Shown here: in pieces, positions 1 through 7,107 of the stretch
Numbering within the stretch: position 1 is the first letter of the stretch
How the letters are laid out: every line of letters begins with the position of its first letter
DNA from: DAOPXV01 sp964551445
Lineage (GTDB): Bacteria > Muiribacteriota > UBA9980
Length of the DNA stretch: 64,000 bases
Direction of reading: 5' to 3'
Assembly (NCBI GenBank): GCA_964551445.1
Contig: CAZKCG010000012.1
Location: 41,423-105,422, forward strand
Program-made: the position numbers and the translations under genes
Notes under the pieces: model-generated
Seen by the model: the letters and a program-made list of their open reading frames with translations, nothing else
The model's database searches: none
What the model was told of the DNA's origin: nothing

Positions 1-1
1 C

Positions 2-607
2 GAACTGGCTTTAAAATATAACGTAAATGAAAAAATGAAGACCAGAAATATAGACGGCGAACTTAACGAACTCATCGCAAAAAGGCTCACCGGAACTAAA
101 AACGAAGCTTTGATGATAAGATCGGATATGCCGACCACCGTCCAGAACTACCAGGTAAAAAAAGGCGACACTCTCGCCGGCATAGCCAAGGCCGTTTATA
201 ACGACGCGTTCATGTTCAAAAACATCGCGGCCGTTAACGAACAGAAAGCCCCTTATAAGCTCGCCGAAGGCCAGAATTTAAGGATCGTTTATCATCAGGT
301 AAAAGCCGGCGAGAACGATACTTTCGAAAGCATATCAAAAAAATACACCGATAATAAAGTACCCGCTAACACGCTTGCCATGATCAATAACGGCGCCGCG
401 CTCAAAGCCGGCGACTCAGTGCTGATACCCGTTCAGTTCACTCCCGTGGACAACATGGAAAACATAGCCGCCGAAAAACCTCAGCAGAAACAGGCTGAAA
501 ATGTTCAGGTCGCTAAAATGCCCGTTGAAGCCAGAGAACCCGAAGTAGAGGCGGTCAGACGGCAGATCGAAAAATACGCTTCCCAGATCGAGCGGATCAA
601 TCTCTAA
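2..607 (+). CDS. LysM-domain protein, 5' end outside window
   Basis: The reading frame is already open at base 2 and runs through the ATG at 35, so the true start is probably upstream of the window and this is a C-terminal part. Counting from that Met, two LysM-like units are visible: residues about 38-84 (YQVKKGDTLAGIAKAVY, then a PYKLAEGQNLRIV strand) and about 87-133 (YHQVKAGENDTFESISKKY, then LKAGDSVLIPV). LysM modules bind N-acetylglucosamine polymers such as peptidoglycan, so an envelope role is likely. The tail is Gln/Glu-rich and may be helical. It lies 107 nt before a secretin-like gene in the same direction; secretins often work with LysM proteins, but a link here is inference. No enzymatic domain is visible in the part present. 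Confidence 0.75.
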   Translation, partial: ELALKYNVNEKMKTRNIDGELNELIAKRLTGTKNEALMIRSDMPTTVQNYQVKKGDTLAGIAKAVYNDAFMFKNIAAVNEQKAPYKLAEGQNLRIVYHQVKAGENDTFESISKKYTDNKVPANTLAMINNGAALKAGDSVLIPVQFTPVDNMENIAAEKPQQKQAENVQVAKMPVEAREPEVEAVRRQIEKYASQIERINL

Positions 608-612
608 AATAA

Positions 613-634
613 ACCGGAACGACCCGGTAATTTT
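613..634 (+). terminator. weak hairpin after LysM gene
   Basis: ACCGG (613-617) can pair with CCGGT (624-628), followed by TAATTTTTAT. The stem is only five base pairs, so termination here is uncertain. If it works, it separates the LysM gene from the secretin-like gene. Confidence 0.3.
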
Positions 635-714
635 TATATGAATTACTGGCGGCGCGCCGACGAAAACGAGGCGCACCGTCATATTTAATATTTTTCGGGA
701 AGGGAAGTTCGATT

Positions 715-2721
715 ATGTATTCTGGAAAAACCAAAAATAAAAACTGGAAAAATTCTATTCCTCTTTTTTCGTTCGTGTCCATCCTCGTCATTTCATTCAT
801 GCTTTCCGGCAGCGCCATGCTTCCCCAGAAGAAGCTTAACGACGATATCTCAACCGCCATCAAAAATATCCGCGTTTCAGGAAATTTTTCCAACGCAGAG
901 TTATGGCATGTTTTAAAACGCTTATCAGCGGAAAACAATATCAGGATCTATTCCGAAGCCGAACTCGAGGGCAGGATCAGCGCGGCGCTTTTTAACACTC
1001 CATTAGATGAAGCGCTTTCAAAGATGCTCGCGGGTCTCGGATATACGCATGAATATAAGCAGGATGGAATACTGATAGCCAGAAACTCCAACGCGCAGGG
1101 ATCGCCGGCGGCAGGCCCGGCGCTGAAAAAAAGCTATATCGCTCCTTCTTTTATAAGCGTAATGAAAGTAAAAGAGATCATAGAACGCTATAGATCCGAA
1201 ACCGCGGTCGTTTCATACGATGAAAAGAATAATTCGCTGCTTCTGGAAGAAAAACCGGAAATATCGGACATCATAACGCGAAAGATACGCGAAATAGACC
1301 GGGTGAGCTCAAATTCCGGCGCAGGCGAACCGGACGGCGCGCTTCAGGAAACCAGACTGTTCTCTCTTAAAAATTCAAAGGTCTCAGACCTTCTGCCTGA
1401 ACTGCAGAAACTTCTAGCGCGAAACGATTCGGCATTTCCGAATGAAAATCTGAATTCGGTTATCGTGACCGCAAGCAGCGATAAAATAGCGGAGATCGAA
1501 AAACTCGTAAGCGGTTTCGAACTCTGTGACGCTGTTGCCACGGTTAATTTCAAGATAATGGAAGTTCCCGTTGAAATAGCCGCTGAATTAAGCCGGATCG
1601 GTTACAATCTTGAAACGGACGGTAAAAGCGGCGTGAAATTTTCAAAAATAAAAAACAAGGATTATTTTTACGGAATAACCGGCAAATTCATGAGATTTTC
1701 AGACGGGCTCGCATGCGATAACGGCGGCTTCGTAGAAATAAACGGCCGCTATCACTCGATAAACTCTAAATTAATTATAAAGCCCGCGATAAATAAGAAC
1801 GGAAGCTTTAAATTAAAAGCCGAAGCCCGCGAAGAAATAAGCGCTGAAATATTCCACAAGAACGCTGAAGCGAGCGTTTTCAACTCGCGCGGATTCGAGG
1901 CGGACCTTAAGGAAAGCGATCTTGTAATAGTGAGCGGATTTGAGAAAAGCGTGGCCGACGCGGTCGCCATGTCAGCATTTTTTGAAGAATTATCATTCGT
2001 TCCGGGCCTTGGAAAAATGGCGGCAGCCGCGAAAAAAATAGCGGCGTCAGATAACCCGGACCTTCTGGAAGGCGGGACCGTGATCGTGGTCGCGATAGAG
2101 GTTTCAGCGAAAAAAAGCGGAAAGGGAATGGCGAAATATTCTTTCATCAATCTCGCCAGGATCTCTGAAATGAGACCGCGCGCGGAGGACGCGGCCGTAA
2201 ATACGGATTTCGCGGCAGAATGTATGTATAACGGTTCGTCCGGCACGGCGGTCCGTGAAATGCCGGTTCAGGAAACAATTAATGGCGGGGTCATTACCGA
2301 AGACACTTCGGCCTGTATTAAAAAAACCGTCGCAGTGAAAAGCGCCCCTGAAAAAAAATTCATGGACGGCGACGAAAAAATGCCGGAAGAAAAAGATGAA
2401 GAACAGATCGCGATCGAAAAAACCAAAAAGTATATGCAAAAAGCTCAATATAAAAAAGCCCGCGACGCCGCCCGCGAATATCTTGAAAAAAGCCCCGAAT
2501 CGGTCGAAATGCGCGTAGTACTCGGCAACGCCCTCAAGGAACTCAAGAATTTCGTTTCAGCGAAAAAAGAGTGGGAAATAGCTCTGGAAGCGGCCCCCGA
2601 AAACGAAGGCCTTAAAGAAAACGTCGAAAAGATGGATAAACTGATATCTCTCATTAGATCAGAAAAAGAGAAACTCGGGAATAAGGAGTCGGCCGCCGAG
2701 CTCGAAAAATATCTGAGATAA
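715..2721 (+). CDS. Secretin-like protein with C-terminal TPR
   Basis: A 668-residue exported protein. Residues 1-38 look like a signal sequence (hydrophobic FVSILVISFMLSGSA). Residues about 45-125 resemble the secretin N0/STN domain, and about 145-190 and 215-270 resemble ring-building N1-type domains (LFSLKNSKVSDLLPELQKLL, then NSVIVTASSDKIAEIEKLV). Residues about 275-470 resemble the beta-rich secretin core, ending in LVIVSGF and SFVPGLGKM, which echo the family's GGL...vPgLG signature. The core is short and the usual terminal beta-lip motifs are not clear, so it may be degenerate and not form a pore. Residues about 570-645 hold two TPR repeats. An AGGGAAG ribosome site lies just upstream of the ATG. 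No assembly ATPase or other T2SS/T4P machinery gene lies in the window. Confidence 0.7.
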   Translation: MYSGKTKNKNWKNSIPLFSFVSILVISFMLSGSAMLPQKKLNDDISTAIKNIRVSGNFSNAELWHVLKRLSAENNIRIYSEAELEGRISAALFNTPLDEALSKMLAGLGYTHEYKQDGILIARNSNAQGSPAAGPALKKSYIAPSFISVMKVKEIIERYRSETAVVSYDEKNNSLLLEEKPEISDIITRKIREIDRVSSNSGAGEPDGALQETRLFSLKNSKVSDLLPELQKLLARNDSAFPNENLNSVIVTASSDKIAEIEKLVSGFELCDAVATVNFKIMEVPVEIAAELSRIGYNLETDGKSGVKFSKIKNKDYFYGITGKFMRFSDGLACDNGGFVEINGRYHSINSKLIIKPAINKNGSFKLKAEAREEISAEIFHKNAEASVFNSRGFEADLKESDLVIVSGFEKSVADAVAMSAFFEELSFVPGLGKMAAAAKKIAASDNPDLLEGGTVIVVAIEVSAKKSGKGMAKYSFINLARISEMRPRAEDAAVNTDFAAECMYNGSSGTAVREMPVQETINGGVITEDTSACIKKTVAVKSAPEKKFMDGDEKMPEEKDEEQIAIEKTKKYMQKAQYKKARDAAREYLEKSPESVEMRVVLGNALKELKNFVSAKKEWEIALEAAPENEGLKENVEKMDKLISLIRSEKEKLGNKESAAELEKYLR

Positions 2722-2757
2722 TTTTCAAAAAGTCAATATTTTGTACCCTCCGCACTC

Positions 2758-2796
2758 AACCTGAAAAGACCGGTTTCTTTTCAGGTTTTTCTTTTT
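2758..2796 (+). terminator. Intrinsic terminator after secretin-like gene
   Basis: An 11-bp perfect stem (AACCTGAAAAG at 2758-2768 with CTTTTCAGGTT at 2777-2787) has an 8-nt loop and is followed by a T-rich tract to 2796. It cleanly ends the secretin-like transcription unit. Confidence 0.92.
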
Positions 2797-2864
2797 ATAA
2801 TGCGTTTTTTGAGCATTTTATAAAATATTCGGGCCTGAAATTTAATTATCTTCATTTTATAAAA

Positions 2865-2893
2865 TTGACAATGAAAAAATATTTTGATACAAT
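2865..2893 (+). promoter_or_regulatory. Sigma-70-type promoter
   Basis: TTGACA (2865-2870), a 17-bp spacer and TACAAT (2888-2893). The TTG of the -35 box is also a possible start codon in frame with the next gene, but using it would put the promoter inside the coding region, so I reject that start. Transcription from here would begin near 2900, leaving a very short leader before the ATG at 2907. Confidence 0.75.
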
Positions 2894-2906
2894 AAAAGGT
2901 TATAAA

Positions 2907-3695
2907 ATGTCTCTAAAACTAATATATGAAAATACGGGGCTCTCGATGGCCACATACGACGAGGGATATATATCGCTTGTCGAAGAGGCCGTCGAATCGG
3001 GCAAAAGAATAGATATCAGAGGCGGCGGCGAAAGTTTTTACTTCGTAAAAAACATTTCGGATCCGCTGGATATTTTTGTTTACTCGAAAGACGGGGCGGT
3101 CTCGCACGCGGTCCCTTTTTACGGGGGCGGGAAGAGCGGACTTACAGCCGAGATAGAGCTTGCCGAAGGCGGAAGCGGATCTTTCGGCGAGGAAAAAACG
3201 AGAAGTTTCGTAGGGGCCATAGTTTACGGCAAAAGTCAGGAAGGTGGATTTTCCAAGATTGTTCCAGCTGCGGTGAACGCCAATATATACAAAGGCGCGC
3301 CGCAAAGGTATTTCTCCGCCAAAAGACTTAAGTTCGAATTGAACGCCCAGACGGTTTTTGAAAGTTTGAAAGTTTATAAGGACGAGGCGCAATATTTTAT
3401 AAGCAAGCCCATCGTTCCTGAAAAAGCGGTCGTCGCGTTAAAATTCATCGACCGCGAAGAAACTCCGGCCGAGAATATGCCTTACGCGCATATAACCGGC
3501 AGGATATCGAGAGTCGAAACCGTTTTAAACGCCTACACACGCGAGTTCTTCAGGGTCATAAGCGTAAGGACGCTCAACGACATCGAGATCTGCGCACTTT
3601 CGAGGCGGCCCGGCCAGGGCGAGAACGATCCGCTGAAGGACGCCGGCGAAGGACGGATACTGGAGTGTGACGTTTATTTCACCTGCAGATTCTGA
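2907..3695 (+). CDS. Hypothetical protein, first gene of XPB operon
   Basis: 262 residues from the ATG at 2907, preceded by AAAAGG. No signal peptide or membrane segment. The sequence alternates beta-type strands and short helices. A central stretch (KRLKFELNAQTVFESLKVYKDEAQYFISK) and a later one (GRISRVETVLNAYTREFFRVISVRTL) have the look of PilZ/YcgR-like or other small beta-barrel regulators, but no diagnostic RxxxR...D/NxSxxG motif is present, so no family is assigned. Its 3' end overlaps the methyltransferase gene by 29 nt, which points to translational coupling. It heads a run of four genes ending in the XPB helicase. Confidence 0.65.
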   Translation: MSLKLIYENTGLSMATYDEGYISLVEEAVESGKRIDIRGGGESFYFVKNISDPLDIFVYSKDGAVSHAVPFYGGGKSGLTAEIELAEGGSGSFGEEKTRSFVGAIVYGKSQEGGFSKIVPAAVNANIYKGAPQRYFSAKRLKFELNAQTVFESLKVYKDEAQYFISKPIVPEKAVVALKFIDREETPAENMPYAHITGRISRVETVLNAYTREFFRVISVRTLNDIEICALSRRPGQGENDPLKDAGEGRILECDVYFTCRF

Positions 3696-4320
3696 TACGG
3701 CGGAGGATTTTTTCGACGCCATGGCTGAAAAATGGGACGCGGTATGTTTTCACGATCCGGCTTTAATAAACCGGCTGATGGAGCTTACGGAACTTTCAAA
3801 CGGATCCGGACGGACAGGAAAATTAAGGGTATTAGACGCCGGATGCGGAACGGGAGTGATGATCCCCTTCATCCATCATTTCGCGGGCGCTGCCGATCTG
3901 GAGTTAGACGCCATTGATCTTTCCGAAAAAATGCTGGACGCCGCAAGAAATAAGCTTTCCGCTTACGGGAGAGTTAATTTTATAAAGGCGGATATACTTG
4001 ACGGCGGCTCGGAGTTCTCGAAAAGATCCGCCGGAAGGTACGACGCGATTTTTTTATATTCGGTGTTTCCGCACTTTAATGATTTCGCCGAAGCCGCTTC
4101 AAAAATAAACGGATTGCTCGCGCCGGACGGCAAAATGATCATAATGCATTCCGAATCGCGCGAAGCCCTGAACCGGATGCACGGGGAAAGAGACGGCGTA
4201 TCCGACGCGATACTTCCGCCGGCCGCGGAACTCGCTGAAATATTCATTGAAAATAATTTTAAAATAAATTACCTGCTTGATACTGATTATTGTTATTTTA
4301 TACTGGCTCAAAAAAATTAA
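3667..4320 (+). CDS. Class I SAM-dependent methyltransferase
   Basis: 217 residues from a GTG start. The N-terminal FFDAMAEKWD is typical of small-molecule and quinone-type methyltransferases, so the start must lie before it. No ATG or TTG does, which favours GTG 3667 over ATG 3721. Motif I is LRVLDAGCGTGVMIP (about residues 53-67), the ribose-binding acidic end of strand 2 is LDAIDLSEKML, motif II-like YDAIFLYSVFPHF follows, and LLAPDGKMII is the post-II motif. The substrate cannot be told. It overlaps the gene before it by 29 nt and lies 15 nt before the next, so it is part of the XPB operon. Confidence 0.82.
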   Translation: MTFISPADSDTAEDFFDAMAEKWDAVCFHDPALINRLMELTELSNGSGRTGKLRVLDAGCGTGVMIPFIHHFAGAADLELDAIDLSEKMLDAARNKLSAYGRVNFIKADILDGGSEFSKRSAGRYDAIFLYSVFPHFNDFAEAASKINGLLAPDGKMIIMHSESREALNRMHGERDGVSDAILPPAAELAEIFIENNFKINYLLDTDYCYFILAQKN

Positions 4321-4335
4321 GGAAGTGAAAACCAG

Positions 4336-5253
4336 ATGCCGCTTCATGAAGACGTTATCATAATGACCCCCGACGGCGAAAAAGCGCTGAAATCGATGAA
4401 AAAGATCACCGTTCTCTTAGACGGGAACGGCGCGTACCAGAACGTTCTTTCCACCATAATAGACGATTATCACGGATATTTCCACGAATTCTGCTGCAAG
4501 GCCATCCCCTTCACTTTTAAATGCACGGCTGACCAGCTCGTTTTTTGCGCCAAGGACGTGCCGAAAGCGGACGACACGGATAAGATCACTCACGAAAAAC
4601 CTTCATATGTAAGGGCCGGTTCCATAAGTATTTACGAATATCTGGCCATGCCTTATCTTCAGGAAATAACCGAGGTGCTGCCGATAAGCCTGCCGATCGA
4701 AAAAGACACTTTCTGGCATTTCGTCGGCGTCACGCTCAACAGGATAGCCCTTGGAAAGATGCCCAAGCTCGAGGCCAGCCGCGTAACGATACAACTCTTC
4801 GCGGATGAATTGAAGCTCGTCAAATTCCCCGAAGAACTCAACAAGATAAACACGGTCGGCGGACTGGTGATATTGAATCCGTCGTTCTCAAATTACATAA
4901 CCCAGATAACGCAAAACCCCATGCAGCTTCTGTATCTGCCGTTAAAATGCCAGGCCGCGCTTTACGAGGGCTTTAATTTCGACCATGAAAGGCCGCCGTC
5001 ATCGGATAATATCCAGCTGATGTTCGTCATGTGGTATATCTACTGCCGCGTCAATAAAAAACTCGCGAATATACAATCGACGAAGGGCCGCGAATACAGG
5101 CTTAATTTCCTTAACAACGCTCTGCCCTGCCTGGATTACATCTGGTTCAGAATAAGCGACATCAGGGTCACGATCGAAAAATGCAAAATATATCATTTCA
5201 AAACCGAGACGCCCTCCATACTCGCCAGAAATTTCATAGTCCGCCCGCAGTAG
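4336..5253 (+). CDS. Unknown protein preceding XPB helicase
   Basis: 305 residues, soluble, with no signal peptide or clear transmembrane segment. I do not recognise a family. Cys residues cluster at FHEFCCKAIPFTFKCTADQLVFC (about 51-73, quoted in parts: FCC, KCT, FCA), which could bind metal. The rest is a mixed alpha/beta protein with a Trp/Tyr-rich C-terminal half (MFVMWYIYCRVNKK, LDYIWFRISDI). The ribosome site is GGAAGTG before ATG 4336. The gap to XPB is 66 nt. XPB helicases usually act with partner proteins (Bax1 nuclease in archaea), but this protein shows no nuclease motif that I can see. A role as helicase partner is a guess from position. Confidence 0.6.
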   Translation: MPLHEDVIIMTPDGEKALKSMKKITVLLDGNGAYQNVLSTIIDDYHGYFHEFCCKAIPFTFKCTADQLVFCAKDVPKADDTDKITHEKPSYVRAGSISIYEYLAMPYLQEITEVLPISLPIEKDTFWHFVGVTLNRIALGKMPKLEASRVTIQLFADELKLVKFPEELNKINTVGGLVILNPSFSNYITQITQNPMQLLYLPLKCQAALYEGFNFDHERPPSSDNIQLMFVMWYIYCRVNKKLANIQSTKGREYRLNFLNNALPCLDYIWFRISDIRVTIEKCKIYHFKTETPSILARNFIVRPQ

Positions 5254-5319
5254 GTCCATCGTTATCCGCCAGCGGCCATTGAATTTCACGCGTTTATAAA
5301 ACACGGCGAACATAAAAAA

Positions 5320-7083
5320 ATGACCAACCATCAAAACACTGAAGGCCCCTTAATAATCCAGAGCGATCTCACCGTTCTTCTCGACACTTCAAGCCGGGTT
5401 TTCGAAGAATGCAGGAGGTCGCTGCTTTTATTCGCGGAACTTTTAAAATCTCCCGAATATATGCACACCTACAGGATAACCCCTATATCGCTCTGGAACG
5501 CGGCTGCGCTCGGAATGACCGCCCTTGAAATAACCGGGGCGCTGAAAAAATATTCGAGGTTTCCGCTCCCCGAAAACGTCATATACGAGATCGATTTCAA
5601 CATAGCGCGATTCGGAAAGCTCACTCTTTTAAGATCAAAGGGAAAACAGCTCTGCCTGAACTCAAGCGATAAATACATACTCATGGAGATCTGCGGAAAC
5701 GAAACGGCCGCGAAATTCATCCACAAAAAGATCGACGAATTAAACGTGATCATCAAGCCTGAATTCCGCGGCGAACTCAAAAGGATCCTTACCCGCATGG
5801 GTTATCCCGTGCGCGATATAGCCGGATACGTCGAAGGCAGCCCGCTGGAGGTCAATCTTAAAAATTTCATCGCGTCTGGAAAACCTTTCGGGCTGCGCGA
5901 TTATCAAAGCGCGGCGGTCGAGGCTTTTCACCTCGAAGGAAGATTTGACGGCGGTTCGGGCGTCGTGGTGCTCCCGTGCGGAGCGGGCAAGACATGCGTC
6001 GGAATAGGCGCGATGTCGAAGGTGCGGTCGGAAACTCTGATCTTAACCACTAACACCGTGGCAGTCAGGCAATGGATAAGCGAACTTATCGACAAAACGA
6101 CGATCTCGCCGGAAGATATAGGCGAATATTCGGGCGATAAAAAACAGGTGAGGCCCGTGACCGTTTCAACTTATCAGATGATAATGTGGCATCAGGGATT
6201 CAACGATCATTACCCGCATTTCGCGGTGCTTACGGATAATTCATGGGGTCTTATAATTTATGACGAGGTCCACCTGCTGCCGGCGCCGATATTCCGGGTA
6301 ACCGCCCAGATACAGGCAAGACGGCGGCTCGGACTCACGGCGACGCTCATCCGCGAGGACGGCCTCGAAGGCGACGTTTTTTCGCTTATAGGGCCGAAAA
6401 GATACGAGCTGCCATGGAAAACACTTGAAAAAAGCGGATTTATAGCGAAAGCCAACTGCTACGAAATAAGGGTGCGCATGGGCGACGCTCAGAAATACGA
6501 TTACGCCGTCGCTAAACACTCTCAGAAACACCGCATCAGCTCCGTGAACAACAACAAAATAGACGTTATAAAAAAGATCATCGGCATGCACGGCGGCGAG
6601 CCCACTCTCGTCATCGGTCAATATCTCGATCAGATAGGCGATATCGCGAAGGTTTTAAACGCGCCGATAATAACCGGCCGCACTCCATCGAAGGACCGCG
6701 AACTGCTTTATCATAAATTCAAGCTCGGGCATATCCCGGTGCTTGTGGTTTCAAAGGTGGCTAATTTCGCGATAGACCTTCCGGACGCGTCGTGCGCGAT
6801 ACAGGTGTCGGGAACCTTCGGCTCGAGGCAGGAAGAGGCGCAGCGGCTCGGAAGGATCTTAAGGCCCAAGACCGACGGGCGCGAAGCTCACTTTTATTCG
6901 CTGGTAACATCCGATTCGGTGGAACTCGAATTTTCACAGAACCGGCAGATATTTTTAACGGAACAGGGCTATAAATATTACATAATGGACGGTCAGCAAT
7001 TCATAGACAGGATGCTCATAGCCGCGCCGGAGATCAATGAACGGTCAGCGCTTTTGAATGAAAATAATATGGTTAAAATATAA
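5320..7083 (+). CDS. xpb: XPB/Ssl2-type DNA repair helicase
   Basis: 587-residue superfamily 2 helicase. Residues about 1-180 form the XPB/Ssl2 N-terminal helicase-associated region. Walker A is LPCGAGKT (Lys224), motif II is DEVH (315-318), and motif III plus the XPB-specific RED motif read LTATLIRED. The segment RYELPWKTLEKSGFIA that follows is diagnostic for XPB. The C-terminal RecA domain carries TLVIGQYLDQ, IITGRTPSKDRE, and motif VI QRLGRILRPK. XPB opens DNA by ATP-driven 3'-5' translocation, in repair and, in eukaryotes and archaea, transcription. Bacterial copies are sporadic and their role is less clear. No strong ribosome site precedes the ATG. It follows an unknown gene by 66 nt and precedes the lipoprotein gene by 24 nt. 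Confidence 0.92.
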   Translation: MTNHQNTEGPLIIQSDLTVLLDTSSRVFEECRRSLLLFAELLKSPEYMHTYRITPISLWNAAALGMTALEITGALKKYSRFPLPENVIYEIDFNIARFGKLTLLRSKGKQLCLNSSDKYILMEICGNETAAKFIHKKIDELNVIIKPEFRGELKRILTRMGYPVRDIAGYVEGSPLEVNLKNFIASGKPFGLRDYQSAAVEAFHLEGRFDGGSGVVVLPCGAGKTCVGIGAMSKVRSETLILTTNTVAVRQWISELIDKTTISPEDIGEYSGDKKQVRPVTVSTYQMIMWHQGFNDHYPHFAVLTDNSWGLIIYDEVHLLPAPIFRVTAQIQARRRLGLTATLIREDGLEGDVFSLIGPKRYELPWKTLEKSGFIAKANCYEIRVRMGDAQKYDYAVAKHSQKHRISSVNNNKIDVIKKIIGMHGGEPTLVIGQYLDQIGDIAKVLNAPIITGRTPSKDRELLYHKFKLGHIPVLVVSKVANFAIDLPDASCAIQVSGTFGSRQEEAQRLGRILRPKTDGREAHFYSLVTSDSVELEFSQNRQIFLTEQGYKYYIMDGQQFIDRMLIAAPEINERSALLNENNMVKI

Positions 7084-7107
7084 TTATAACTAATACAAGG
7101 AGAACTC

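Noticed and set aside
2865..2907. TTG start for the protein at 2907
   Set aside because: The TTG is the first half of the TTGACA -35 box. Using it would place the promoter inside the gene, and ATG 2907 has AAAAGG upstream.
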